The translations under genes were made by a program, and so were the position numbers. A DNA stretch of 64,000 nucleotides. Origin: Macrothele yani. Lineage: Eukaryota > Arthropoda > Arachnida > Araneae > Macrothelidae. Shown in pieces: positions 10,856-21,753 of this stretch; positions within the stretch are counted from its first letter, which is position 1, and each line of letters opens with the position of its first letter. Below the pieces are notes generated by a model, which was given only the letters and a program-made list of their open reading frames with translations, did not search any database and was not told where the DNA came from. Location: NCBI GenBank assembly GCA_039090855.1, contig CM077001.1, forward strand, positions 119,352,922 to 119,416,921, written 5' to 3'.

Positions 10856-11907
10856 AGGCGTAGCGTGACAGAAATATTTGGGGAGAGGATGGCACCAATA
10901 AGTGTCAGCTGACGTAAATGCGTAAACTACGGAAAATGTATACTGATGTTTTCCTTGGGATGGGTGGGTGGGATTCTTGGAAACAGTTTCTGTTAGTTTG
11001 TTTAGTGTATAACAAACGTTATTTGTTATGTATTCAACCACTGTTGGTAATAAACGATGACGAAGAATCCTGGGTATTTTTGACAAGATGCAAAGTTTTC
11101 TGAAAATAAAGTCCTCGCTTTTATTACAAATTCTTTCAAATACCACAAATCGTTTTGCTGGTTCTTGAATTGTGTTATACAGGAGGATCGGAATCGACCG
11201 CACAATAAGCCTATCGGACGATTCTTCGTGGAGAAAGAAGCCGAAAACCATTGTCTGATTCCGGAAATATACGCGCCGAAAGTCCGTGACGTCACATCCG
11301 GTACGAATACAGACATTAGAAATAACTTACCCAATCACTTTGACAGACAAAACATGCAATTTATTGATGTGTATTACTACAACACAAATGATAAAACACG
11401 TGGATTCGTGTCAGATTACAACATGTGTTCAAAATGACAACCCTGTAGTGCGGAACAGGCAGCAGCCCGTCGAGGAATAGACATCTGCACTCGTTGCAGC
11501 ATAGCAGGGGTTACAGTTGTGAGGGCAGCGTGTAAGCTGGCCACTAGGTCGTGCAGGCTGTTGACAGGCCATCGATACACTAGTTCCTTTAGATGACCCC
11601 AGGGGAAGAAGTCCAATGGGTTAAGATCCGTCCATCTAGCGGGCCATGTGACAGGGCCACCACGGCCAAGCCATCGACCGGGATATTCCGTATCCAGCCA
11701 CTGGCGAACATTTGCAGCGTAATGCGCCGATGCTCTATCATGCTGGAACCATAGACTTCTGAGAACAGCCAATGGTACGTTTTCCAGTAAGTCCGGCAGA
11801 ACATCACGCAGGAACACCATGTAGTTGGCAGCTGTGACACGTTCGGGAAAAAGATATGGTCCCACTAGGATATCGCCCATAATACCACACCAGATATTAA
11901 CACCTAT

Positions 11908-12083
11908 AAAGAAGTAAATTTCTCCGTCACTTTTGTCCACGCCAGGCTTGAACCCGGGTCCCCTCATTCCGGAATAAGTCACTCTACCAATTGAGCTACG
12001 CGGACGTTCGTTCTGACTGCTATCTGCTTTTATGTCGTGGGCGTCCTTCTGGGCAGACACGTCACATCTCCCTCCCCCTCCGA
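11908..12083 (-). mobile_element. SINE-4 copy 1 (tRNA-derived), inside the DUF4817-type transposase
   Basis: The minus strand has an A box TAGCTCAATTGGTAGAGTG and a B box GGTTCAAGCC, with the leader CAGATAGCAG and a tail GACGGAGAAATTTACTTC. Its head is clearly different from SINE-1. The second copy, 12336-12500, lies in the same orientation 250 bp away. Confidence 0.75.
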
Positions 12084-12335
12084 AAGAGGGCCAAGGGCAT
12101 GGTCCACGGGTCAGCCGTGACCATGAATCGTTGCAGGCAGCCATCCGCTGTAGAACGTGCACTTGAGAACTCCCAGTCAATCTGGTGTGTGGAATGCAAC
12201 GTCACACACATTTATTTTTCGAAGCGCTGGAGAAAGGATTCTCTTATTTTTCCTATTTCGCGGTGTGGAAAAAACATAACACCATTGCGAGATTTCGAAC
12301 GGCCGTGTCATCCGCAAAGTTCGGGCGCCATTATA

Positions 12336-12500
12336 ACGAAGTAAATTTCTCCGTCATTTTTGTCCACGCCGGGCTCGAATCCGGGTCCCCTCACTCCGGA
12401 ATAAGTCGCTCTACCAATTGAGTTACGCGGACGTTCGTTGTCGCTGCTATCTGCTTTTATGTGGTGTACGTCCTGCTGGGCAGGCACGTCACACACCCCA
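12336..12500 (-). mobile_element. SINE-4 copy 2
   Basis: Nearly collinear with copy 1: A box TAACTCAATTGGTAGAGCG, B box GGATTCGAGCCC, tail GACGGAGAAATTTACTTCG. Two copies in one small transposon suggest either two insertions or a duplication of part of the element. The sequence between them is not clearly shared, so two insertions seem likelier. Confidence 0.75.
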
Positions 12501-13170
12501 CAGGACCTGGTGAGCGTGTTCCCGTGTTGCGTGCAGATTGTCCAATGCCCAAACATGACTGTTATGGGTGTTGCAGATACCCTGCCGTCTAAACCTTGCC
12601 TCATCAGTCCACAAGATCCGGCGGATGAAACTATTATCGGCAGCATGTTGCTGTAGCTGTCTTCGAGGATAATCCTGTGGTAATAGGCCTTACACCTGTG
12701 TGATGTGATATGGATGCAGGTCTTCGTCGTGTAGTACGACAAGTACGGTACTTTGGTGCACACCGAACTGTCGCGCGATCGCACGGCTATTGGTCGTTGA
12801 CTCCTCCTCCATGAATTCTAGTATGGCGTCCTCGAGGGATGGTGTTCTCACAGAGGGTCCAGAGCCACTGTCTACACTTGGACGTGGTGCGACATTGCCT
12901 GTGTCGCGCATTCGAGCGTCAAGCCGCCGTATGACTTGGGCGTCCTGGTGCCGTCGTGCTGGGTATCGCTCGCTGTAGGCCTTTGCTGCACGCAATGCTG
13001 AACCACGGCATTCCCCCAATAAGAGATACATGTCACAATACTCTCTCAAACTGTACGACATAACGCTACGCACACCACTGTGAAATGTACCATTGCAGTA
13101 TAAGCTTACGCCACCATGTCCTTCAAATTTGCATACCCTGCCCGTGCCACATTTTTGAATGTTGATTGCC

Positions 13171-13377
13171 TATTTTTTTAGTTGGAGGTTTAACGATCAC
13201 CGTGAGCAACTCAGTGGACTATAAGTAGTTGCCCGTCCTGAATTTAAGACCACTGGTTCCAGAGAAGGGAGAGAGTCAGTGCCGTAGGACAAACACAACA
13301 TCCATGCTTGATGGGATTCGAACCTGGACCACTTTCAGACAAATGATCAGAAGCCATAGCCTTAGACCACTGCGCGC
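13171..13377 (-). mobile_element. SINE-1, head truncated
   Basis: Starts with TTTTTTTAGTTGGAGGTTTA and runs through the body to the A-box region (CTTAGACCACTGCGC), where it stops short of the usual CCGGGGCGGC head. It lies inside the DDE element between the transposase and the right TIR. Confidence 0.88.
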
Positions 13378-13723
13378 GTCTGTATAACTATCCACGTCGC
13401 TTTTCAACAAGCATGTGCGCTACCGGATGTGACGTCACGAAACTTTCGGCGCGTATATCTCCGGAATGCGACGTCCGATCGGACAACGGTTTTCGGCTTC
13501 TTTCTCCACGAGGAATCGTCCGGTAGGTTTATTGTGTGGTCGATTCTGATCACCCTGTACATTGAGCTCTCTACCTTGAAAGCATTTGTGCGTGGTTTTA
13601 CATCTTAACAAAAGCTGAATTGCAGCCAAATCTCCAAGATGAGGACAAATGCGTGCGCGTATGTTTAAAATGGTCTTTGAATTTCGTAGCGACTCCATTA
13701 AGCTTACAACTTACATGTTGTTG

Positions 13724-13759
13724 AAGGCAACTCAGTGGACTATAAGTAGTTGCGCGTCC
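13724..13759 (-). mobile_element. SINE-1 tail fragment
   Basis: About 34 bp match the SINE-1 3' body (AACTCAGTGGACTATAAGTA and GTTGCGCGTCC), with nothing else of the element on either side. It shares the variant bases GTGGACTATAAGTAGTT with the copy at 13171, so a local copy event is possible. Confidence 0.6.
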
Positions 13760-13813
13760 AAAGAGACGAGGCAGGTGTGCTTTCATTGTGCACGATTTTG
13801 CTTTACCTGCATA

Positions 13814-14970
13814 CACGGTCGAGTCACATTATTGTGACCACCAGCTAATATCCAGAGTAACCGCCGTGTTCAGCGCGGACAGCAGCTGGACGCGCTGGGA
13901 GTGACTCAATAAGGTGCTGGATGGTGTTTACAGGTATGTGGAGCCATTCTGACTGCATTGCATATGACAGCTGCTGGAGGGTGCGTGGTGGAAGATCCAT
14001 AGAGTAAACAACACGATTGAGGTGGTCTCGCAGATGCTCAATTGGGTTTAAGTGTGGGAAATTAGGGGCCCAGAGAAGTACTTTGAAGTCTTCATCATGC
14101 TCTTTCAACCACTTTCGAACATTTCTAGCTGTGTGACACGTCGCATTGTCGTTCTGGAAGATCCCATCCGCCCCAGGGAAGACAATCATCGTGCATGGGT
14201 GTAAGTGCTCTGCAAGGATGGATTCATAACGAATTCGGTCATCTGGTTTATTCGGCACAGGTATGAATGTACCAAGAGAATGCCACGAAAACATTCCCCA
14301 GAGCACAACGATGCCCCAACCAGCTTGCGTTCTTCCAACAATGGTTGAAGGGTGTTTGTTCTCCGATGTTTCTCTCCTTATACGCCAACGTCCATCCCTT
14401 CGATGAAGCAGAAAACGTGACACATCGGAGAAGGCAATTCATTGCCAATCAGCAGAGATCCAATTCCGATGCTGCCGGAGCCTCATACGCAGCAGGATTC
14501 GCAGAATTATCGTTTTAGACACACTTCCGCTAGCCCTCTGGTCCATTCGGCTAGTGAGGTGCTCCACTGTAACGTGTCGATAGGCCCTCTCGCACTTTCG
14601 AAGCCGATGTTCACCTCTCACATCAATGGCACGTGGTGCTCTTCAGTTTTCACGTCTCTTATTCGCAGTGGTGCCATTTCTTCAATCACGATACACTTTA
14701 ACCGTAGCAGCACGTGAAAAGTTCGCAAACTGCTCTGTTTCAGAATTACTGCCACCCTTGTCCCGAAAGCCGATAATCATCTTTTTTTTTTTTGCAAATC
14801 TGATAAATCGCTCCTTTTATCCATAACAGCAACGGGTGCTATGTTTTCAGATTGCATGCAGCACACCTTCTATACCCTCCAAGCCAGCTCACGACACGTG
14901 CATTCTTTCATTGGCTACGCGCTGCTGACATCAAAAGAAGGAGGTGGTTACAATAATGTGACTCGACTGT
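13814..14970 (-). mobile_element. Tc1-like element c, internally deleted
   Basis: TIRs share GTCGAGTCACATTATTGT and GACCACC-type sequence. TA is present at 13812-13813 and about 14971. The 1157-bp length is short for the family, fitting an internal deletion in the transposase. It is inserted in the same broken minisatellite region. Confidence 0.88.
13845..14720 (-). pseudogene. Tc1-like transposase c with a deletion before the first catalytic Asp
   Basis: On the minus strand the N-terminal part has RMDQRASGSVSKTIILR. It joins directly to RQHRNW, skipping the basic segment that normally lies between. AFSDVSRFLLHR (about 14430) has the first Asp, FQNDNATCHTARNV the second and HLNPIEHL the Glu, so the triad is present. 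The stretch from 14423 to 13845 is open for 192 codons and ends with GGYSGY, the usual family C-terminus. A stop at about 14439 and the deletion disable it. Confidence 0.88.
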
Positions 14971-15074
14971 ATATTTGACGCCCCATCGTATGATTGCCCT
15001 CAGGTTTAAATTTTCTGAAGTTGGGAGGGATGTGTTCCTCCCCCTGATGCTAAACCTATTGTTATGTCATTGAT

Positions 15075-15440
15075 ATTTACAGCTAAAAATGAATAGATTA
15101 CTGACTGCCACAAATAAGAGATCGCTAATCACTCATCGAAGAAACTGACAAACAACTACACCACTAATTGTATCAATTAATGAACTGCCAAAAACTAACA
15201 TATGATTGAGCCACTGATTATTTATTACAATTAACGGATGTGTAAGCTACCAGTTGTTGCAACAAACACACAGTCGTGACATTAATTGTCACAAGTGGTA
15301 AATGGCTAGAGTACTGACTGGCGCAATGAATAGAAGTTTAAGCCACTGACTGTCGTAAAAAACAACAACAACGGAGCTACTGATTGAGGCAAATTAGTGA
15401 TCACTAGACAACAGATTGCTGTAACTAACAGGAAGTTTTA
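15075..15440. repeat. Degenerate ~32-bp minisatellite, block 4
   Basis: Very diverged units (GATTACTGACTGCCACAA, CCACTAATTGTA, GCAATGAATAG, ACTGATTGAGGCAA) show the same word order as the earlier blocks. The distance from block 3 is filled by the DDE element at 11.2 kb and Tc1-like element c. Confidence 0.65.
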
Positions 15441-15555
15441 TAATAAAGTTATACATTATTTAAACATTCTCTAAAGCAAACGTGTCACGTTTCGCAAAAC
15501 ATGTATCTCCTCATGAGCCACATACTATACTGTGTACGTAAATGAAAATATATAC

Positions 15556-15778
15556 GGCCGTCCCGGTAGCGCAGTGGTCTAAGCGATGGCTTCTGGCCAT
15601 TCATCCGTGATGGGTCGGGGTTCGAATCCAGTGGGGCATGGATGTTGTGTTTGTCTTACCGCAATGGCTCTCTCTCCCTTCCCTGGAACAAGTAGCACTA
15701 AATTAGGGGCGGGCGACTGCTTATAGCCCATTGAGTTGCTCACGGTTGTCGTTAAACCATCAATCAAATAAAAAAAAA
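15556..15778 (+). mobile_element. SINE-1, full length
   Basis: Head to tail copy with an exact 12-bp TSD, GAAAATATATAC (15544-15555 and 15779-15790). The B box reads GGGTTCGAATCCAG. Confidence 0.92.
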
Positions 15779-16004
15779 GAAAATATATACAGTAAAACCC
15801 GCTTATAACAAACCAGGATTTTCGCAAGATCACAGATTTAATGAGCAAACCCGAAACTTTTGTTTGGTGCGTTAATTAAAAACTAATTCGATCGTTTTTA
15901 ATGAGCAAAATTTAGTAAAGTCCCCAGATTTAACGAGGGAGAGAACAGCAAAGATGATCATTTTTAACCAGCGAAATAACAAAATTTAATAAAATTTCAT
16001 ATTT

Positions 16005-16219
16005 GCCGCCCCGGTGGCGCAGTGGTCTAAGCGATGGCCACTGATCATTCGACCGAAAGGGGTCCGGGTTCGAATCCCGATGAGGCATGGGTGTTGTGTT
16101 TGTCTTACGACACTGGTTCTCTCCTTTCCCTTGAACCAGTGACCCTAAATTAGGGACGGGTGACTGCTTACAACTCATTGAGCTGCTCATGGTGGTCGTT
16201 AAACCCTCAATAAAAAAAA
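16005..16219 (+). mobile_element. SINE-1, full length
   Basis: Intact A box and B box and the usual body. The tail reads ACCCTCAATAAAAAAAA. The flanks show only weak similarity (CATATTT / CGTATTT), so the TSD is uncertain. Confidence 0.92.
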
Positions 16220-16724
16220 TCGTATTTAATAGGGCATAGAAAAACTGCTACGCACGGATTTGGAACGGAGGAGTAGAAATGGTGGCATGCAGGGTGAAAC
16301 TACAATAGCGTAGGGGAATCACTGTGTGCTAGTGGAAGAACGTTGATAGAAGAGGAAGTACGACAAATGCTCAACAAGCACGTTGAGAAAAAGACTGTTT
16401 TCCCCGTCCACTTCATTTAGAGTTGGGTGTATCACGTTAGCAAACATTCCACCTATTCGTAGGCAAAATAATAATAATAAATAAAAAGGATGGTTGGTGC
16501 TCACGTACATGCAAATAAATTTCTGGGCCCCAGTTTCACAGAGAGATAGGGTAGCAATGGAATGGAGATGTTATCAAAGGGGAAACAGAACATAACAGTT
16601 CTAGAAATTGTGTCCATTATTCCTTTCACCCTCCAAGTAAGCGGTGCACTAGAAGGATCAGTGCTGCTTTTGTTTCATGTGTTAAGGAAGGTAAAAATGA
16701 TTCGTGTTAAAAACTTGAAATACT

Positions 16725-17300
16725 TGAAATATAGTCGTCAAACGCGATTAAAGACATAAGTGGACACATATTCTACATGTTAAAAACTTTTTACTGCTAA
16801 AAACACTCAATTAAAAGCCATGAGATCTTTTCAAGCTGCATCGACTTCATCAGCAGATGAGAATCCATTGAAGTATGGTGTGGACAGATCTTAAATAATG
16901 TCCAAATGCCGCCGCGGTGGCGCAGTGGTCTAAGAGATGACTTCTGAACATTCGTATGAGATGGGTCTGGGTTCGAATCCCGGTGAGGTATGGATGTTGT
17001 GTTTGTCTTACGGCACTGGCTCTCTCCCTTCCCTGGAACCAGTGGCCCTAAATTAGGGACGGGTGACTGCTTATAGCCCATTGAGTTGCTCACGGTTGTC
17101 GTTAAACCTCCAATCAAAAACAATGTCCAAATGACGTAAAAGGACACAAGTGCAAAACTCACAGCGCCATAGCTGGGAGTGTGATACAGTTATTGTTAAT
17201 CATGAACAGCTGAGTAGACAACATTGGGGAAATGGCGAAGCGAACTTGTCATTACATTAATCCAAGATTTAGAGATAACTTGGAACATGTAATCGTTACA
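16725..17300 (-). repeat. Unclassified repeat, left inverted arm
   Basis: Apart from the SINE inside it, the arm aligns in inverted orientation with 18720-19095. Shared landmarks on the minus strand are a short coding end RHFP.VVYSAV.D followed by a stop, then CATAGCTGGGAG-like sequence, AGGACACAAGTGCAAA, TGATGAAG and GATCTCATGGCTTTTAATTG. The coding end looks like the C-terminus of a longer unknown protein. CTGATGA (about 16847-16853) ... GAAA resembles a hammerhead-ribozyme core of the kind known from Penelope-like elements, but I cannot fold a convincing stem I. Confidence 0.6.
16911..17121 (+). mobile_element. SINE-1, full length, inside the left arm
   Basis: Flanked by the exact 12-bp TSD AATGTCCAAATG (16899-16910 and 17122-17133). 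The B-box region and body are intact, and the tail CCTCCAATCAAAAAC is short. Its removal restores alignment between the two inverted arms, dating it after them. Confidence 0.94.
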
Positions 17301-17471
17301 ACATGAAGTCCCGTAACAATGAATAAATAAGCTTTCAGTGAGATGTAGAAATGCTTTCTTACCTAGTGTAGCTAACATCTTGGCTTCTTCCAAAGTAGAT
17401 GATGATGCGATGCACTATTTGTAAGTCTGGAAAGTACAGTTGACATAGCTCCAGTCCTAGTATTATAAATA

Positions 17472-18705
17472 CACTATACTGACAAAAGTCACCGGACACC
17501 CCTACAAAAGCAAATGAACGGCTCCGCTGCGTTGTTAAGATGAGCGGTACAGCTGCCAACGGTATAAAACAAGTCTGCACCTTACCGCGATCATATCGCA
17601 CTGTGAGGTTGAGTGAAAATGTCGCGAACTGACTTTGAGAAAGGAAATATTGTTGGGTGTTATATTACGGGTTGTCTATAAGAGAAACCCAGAGGCGTTT
17701 AAACATACCCAAGTCTTCTGTTTTGGATGTACTGAGTAAGTGGAAGACACATGGCGTGCCTGACACAGCAAAACGTACCGGCAGACCAAAGAAAATGAGT
17801 GATAGACGATGTCGAAGCCTCAGGAGAGTCGTTACAGCTAATCGACGGAGTACTGAACAAGACCTCAGTGTACAGGTGAGTAAAAATGCTGAAATCTTGG
17901 TATGTACACGTACCATTCGCAGAGAACTTCATTCCATGGTTTACCGTGGTCATGCGGCTGCTCATAAGCCTTTCAGCTCCACTTGGAACGCTACTCGAGG
18001 TTTAGCATGGTGTAAAGAACATTTATCGTGGACCGTAGATCAGTGGAAACGGGTACTACGGATTGATGAATCCAGACACACGATCCATCAGTCTGATGGC
18101 CGTGTGTAGGTATATAGCGGCAGCCGCGGAAACGCTATTTACCACAGTGTATTGTTCCTACGCTCAAGTTTGGAGCTGGCAGTGTACTCGCGTGGGAGTG
18201 TTTTTTGTGGCATGGTCCAGGCCCATTGGTTATCATGGACACACCTGTTAACCAGCACGTCTACCTCCATATTCTGGACAATTATGCCGTACCAGCTCTG
18301 TGGCAGTATTATGGAACCGAGCCTTGCTGGTACCAGCAGGATAATGCACCGAGCCATAAAGCAAGCACTGTTACAGCGTGGTTTAACGATAATTCCGTAT
18401 CCTGTGTGGACTGGCCAGCACAGATCCCTGATCTTAATCCCATAGAGCACCTATGAAATGAATCAGAGCGCCGCATAAGAAGTTTGTCAACCAAGGCCAC
18501 TACTAAGAAACAGTTAGCGACAGCTTTATGTACTGAATAGAGGCGCATACCTGTCGTTGTGTTCTAAAACCTTGTCGAAAGCATGTCTCGAAGGGTCAGT
18601 GCATGCATTAAGGCCAAATGTGGACTGAAACCGTTCTCATGAATGTCAATAAATGATATGTTGTGTTTCTCTTCTAGGTGTCCGGTGACTTTTTTCAATA
18701 TAGTG
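17472..18705 (+). mobile_element. Tc1-like family d, copy 1
   Basis: TIRs begin CACTATACTGACAAAAGTCA, with the inverted match at the right end (TGTCCGGTGACTTTTTTCAA). TA target duplications lie at 17470-17471 and 18706-18707. The length is 1234 bp. Three more copies of the family lie at 47959, 50949 and about 58500. Confidence 0.94.
17618..18625 (+). pseudogene. Tc1-like transposase d1
   Basis: The start MSRTDFEKGNIVGC is followed by a frameshift near 17680, then GLSIRETQRRLNIPKSSVLD and the GRP.K box. RIDESRH (about 18063) has the first Asp, with the Trp usually found before it now Arg. YQQDNAPSHKA (about 18335) has the second Asp and DLNPIEHL (about 18433) the Glu. The lesions are a stop after SDGRV at 18107, a second frameshift and a stop after IEHL. 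It has the complete triad but no continuous frame. Confidence 0.9.
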
Positions 18706-18719
18706 TATGTTCCTTGAAC

Positions 18720-19095
18720 CTTGTTCCCAAGGAACGTTTAGTGGATCCTATGTGTACAGAGACTTGTTCTTTTATCCCTCAACGTTGGATTAATGCAATG
18801 AAAAGTTCCTTTCGCCATTTCCCTAGTGTTGTCTACTCAGCTGTAAATGATTAACCATAACTGTCTCACATTCCCGTCTATGGCGCTGTGAGCTTTGCAC
18901 TTGTGTCCTTTTACCTCATTTGGACATTACTTAAGATATGTCTACACAATACTTCAATGCACTCCCATCTAATGATGAAGCCGATTCGGCTTCGAAAGAT
19001 CTCATGGCTTTTAATTGACTGTTTCTAGTAGTAAGACTTTTCAACATGTAGTCTACATTTTTTTTAATCGTCTTTGACGACAGCATATCATGTAT
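18720..19095 (+). repeat. Unclassified repeat, right inverted arm
   Basis: Forward copy of the arm described at 16725. It ends an open frame with RWINAMKSS then FRHFPSVVYSAVND and a stop. A perfect 7-bp hairpin GAAGCCG-ATT-CGGCTTC at about 18976-18992 is followed directly by GAAAGATCTCATGG. The two arms differ at many sites, so they are old or were inserted independently. Confidence 0.6.
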
Positions 19096-19105
19096 TTCAT
19101 GCTTC

Positions 19106-19341
19106 TTTTTTTTTTTTTTTTTTTTTTTTTTTTGATTGGAGGTTTAACGACCACCGTGAGCAACTCAATGGGCTATAAGCAGTCGCCCGTCCCTAATTTA
19201 GGGTCACTGGTTCCAGGGAAGGGAGAGAGCCAGTGCCGTAAGACAAACACAACATCCATGCCTCACCGGGATTCGAACCCGGACCCCTTCGGACGAATGA
19301 TCAGAGGCCAACGCCTTAGACCACTGCGCCACCGGGGCGGC
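19106..19341 (-). mobile_element. SINE-1, full length with 27-bp poly-T
   Basis: Flanked by the exact 11-bp TSD TTTCATGCTTC (19095-19105 and 19343-19353). The long pure poly-A tail and near-consensus body suggest it is one of the younger copies. Confidence 0.94.
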
Positions 19342-19353
19342 TTTTCATGCTTC

Positions 19354-20336
19354 ATGTGTGTTGTGTAGTTAAACAGCAGTCAGTCTCACGTGACCGTCAA
19401 GTTGAACATATGCGAAAGATTTAATTAATTAGTTATGCGTAGTACTAATGGAGTTAATTAATTAAAATTTTCAAGTATATCCGGTTGCTATGCTTATATG
19501 ATATAAACGTATATGCATGCTATCACGTATGCATATTTTTACATTGTTGGAATTTTCACCAAGAACGGATTTAGTGAGAATATTCGTCGATCCCTAGCTT
19601 CTCGTTGTAAGCTGGTTGAACTATTTATGAGCTCTTCAGAACGCTCAAAGAACCAGAATTGCAGTAGAGGCGCGTTTCAACTCAGTTTATATAGAGTATT
19701 TATGATTCTTCCTTAAATACATATTTAAGATGTAGCTACAATCATTTGAAGCAAAAAGTCTGTATACTAAATATGATGAAATATCAAAACTTATAGCGTA
19801 GCAGTTTGCAAACCGGAACATTATCCAAAAATATGTATAGTCTTGGTAGTTTCATTACTTCTGCGTTAATTTTGCAGCTACGAATTCGCCCCATGGATTG
19901 TAATTCGATTCGGAGTGCAATGCTTTTCTACGAGAACTTGGAGGTATCCGTATGTGAAAGGACTTGTAATTAGAAAATTAATAAATCATTAAGAGGAAAT
20001 TATTCTCTCGTGAAGGCAAACAGCGAACATTCGAATTCCGTGCGTATCGGGACTGCAGATAAATTTAACAGCTTAATGAACACCACGTGAAACAGGATGA
20101 AAGATATCTGCTTGTGTTATTTAGTGCTGGCACCAACGAAATACATTGCATGGCTTCTTTATAATGTACATCCTCGTATTATGTATATGCAAAGAAACAC
20201 TTTTAGTTCGTGCGCCATTTCAACTAAAAAAGGAACGCACTGAAAATAAAGACCTACCAAAAGCACCGAAATACGGCATTAATTAGTTGCTAAACTTAAA
20301 AACGGCTGAATAAATGTAGAAGCCAGTATTCACTCA
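19354..20336. other. No gene or repeat recognised
   Basis: About 980 bp of AT-rich sequence. The longest open stretches (for example 19513-19716) show no known motif and no codon pattern that separates them from background. Confidence 0.5.
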
Positions 20337-21753
20337 TCGTCAAAAAAATAGTTGCAACCAGAAGGACGTGTCGGATTGCAATGCTATTCGGAAGGAAGGT
20401 AAAGGCTACCGAGTAATAAATGATTAAACATTGAGGCAATATTTATTGAGCTACACGCCAATAAGTAGTGTCTCTCAGTATGGCGTCGGGCCGCCATGTT
20501 TGCTCACACAGCATGCCAGACGTCTCGCCATGGAGTTGTACAGGTTCCTAATGGTGTCCTGCGATAAGCTATCCCAGGTTGAATCTTCTAACGCAGTTCC
20601 TGCAGATTGTGTGGTAGGGGTGAAGTGTGGATAGCGCGTCCTATAGGATCCCACACATTTTCAATCGACGATACGTCTGGCGATGCGGTTGGCCATGGCA
20701 GAGTTTCAGTGCCTTAAAGGCAAGCTCTCGAGACAGCAGCTGTACGCGGACGAACGCTGTCCAGTTGGAAAATCGCGCCAGAATGAGCGTTCAGAAAAGG
20801 TAGGGCCACTGGTTGCAGGACCACATTAACGTAACTTTGGCTGTCAAAGTGCCTGCAATGAACACCAAAGTGGATCTGGCATCGTAGGCAAATCCACCCC
20901 ACACCACGACACCAGGTCTTCTGGACTTGTGACGCTCGACAGCAAACCGTTCATCTTGGCGCTGACCAAGGTGCCTCCACGCACATGGATTCGGTAGTTG
21001 TCTCCTCCGAGACAAAAGCGAGACTCGTCACTAAAGATCACCCTCTGCCATTTTGAGTGGCTTCATGACAGTCTGGCACGACACCGTTGTGGACTTTGGC
21101 GACAATGCAGTGGTGTTAAAGGCAGTAGTCGTAACGGTCTGTGTGCGTGTAGTCCTACGTCGTGCAGCCGTCTGCCAATAGTGCTGGCATTAATCGGACG
21201 ATGCATGGAGGGCGCCACTGCTCGCTGAATATCCGCAATCGTGGCTGTTGGGTCACTCCGCGCATGTCAGGCAACCCGTTGGTCCTCTCTCTCTCTCTCT
21301 CTCTCCGTGGTTCATCTTGGTCTTCCAGACCCTTCCTATCGCTTCTGCGTGCCATGTTCTATTCACTGCCGCCAACAGCTTGATATGGTGATGTCCGCAC
21401 GACTGGAATGGCGCGTAATATGGCGATAAGACCATCCCGCTTCCCTGAGACCGATGATGCGGCCGCTCTCGAACTCCTTCAACTGCTTGAATTGCTTTCG
21501 AACTGTTCTCCATGGCATACTTCACTTGCAAAGGCTGCAACCAACACAACAGCACGAGTCAGAATTTCAATCACGCACAACAGGATGACCTTATATAGCA
21601 GGTCAGGCACATCGCTACGACCCCTCTTTGCTTGCGTCACATGGGCGTCTTAGCGTGATACTTGAATCATTTTCATGTCTCACGATGTGAAACCTCCCCG
21701 CTAAGTTTCATTCCTGTCAGTTGCTTTCTTCTAGGTGCAACTATTTTTTTAAG
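20337..21753 (-). mobile_element. Tc1-like element e
   Basis: The ends share AAAAAAATAGTTGCA in inverted orientation (left about 20343-20356, right 21736-21750). A TA follows the right end. The left boundary is less certain because the outermost bases differ. The length is about 1.4 kb. Confidence 0.85.
20430..21480 (-). pseudogene. Tc1-like transposase e, with a CT microsatellite in the N-terminal part
   Basis: VIFSDESRFCLGG (about 21040) has the first Asp, FQLDSVRPRTA (about 20770) the second and SPDVSSIENVW (about 20680) the Glu, so all three catalytic positions survive. A stop lies after SRACL at 20714 and the frame changes near 20840-20990. A (CT)n run of about 24 bp at 21283-21306 interrupts the linker after the helix-turn-helix. 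The protein is clearly inactive. Confidence 0.87.

Larger units (their letters stand above)
11416..13073 (-). pseudogene. DUF4817 + DDE (IS630/Tc1-mariner superfamily) transposase, interrupted
   Basis: The minus strand from 13073 encodes YSLREYCDMYLLLGECRGSA then ...AYSERYPARRH, the N-terminal helix-turn-helix I know as DUF4817, followed by a second HTH (SRAIARQFGVHQSTV). ILWTDEARF near 12610 gives the first Asp. FQHDRASAHYAANVRQWL (about 11755-11700) gives the second, and DLNPLDFFPWGHLK the third region. The chain is cut by SINE-4 copies at about 12336-12500 and 11908-12083 and by frameshifts. Similar proteins are frequent in arthropod genomes. The order and orientation of all pieces fit one gene. 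Confidence 0.82.
11180..13557 (-). mobile_element. DDE element with ~125-bp TIRs, carrying a DUF4817-type transposase and three SINE insertions
   Basis: The left arm 11180-11303 and the right arm 13426-13557 are inverted copies (start CAGGRKGATCRGAATCGACC; inner end GACGTCACATCCGGTA). TA flanks both ends (11178-11179 and 13558-13559). The 2378 bp include two SINE-4 copies and one SINE-1, leaving about 1.8 kb. The transposase-like reading frames lie between the arms in one orientation. That the arms belong to this transposase is an inference. A related element at 53.9 kb also has a TA target and a CAGGGTGATT start, which supports it. Confidence 0.75.

Noticed and set aside
12438..12656. Small plus-strand gene
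   Set aside because: It is the antisense of the DUF4817-type transposase and SINE-4, with no independent support.
16797..19030. A confident hammerhead ribozyme
   Set aside because: The core words are present, but stem I cannot be paired by eye and the first C of the core is changed in one arm. Kept only as a finding to test.
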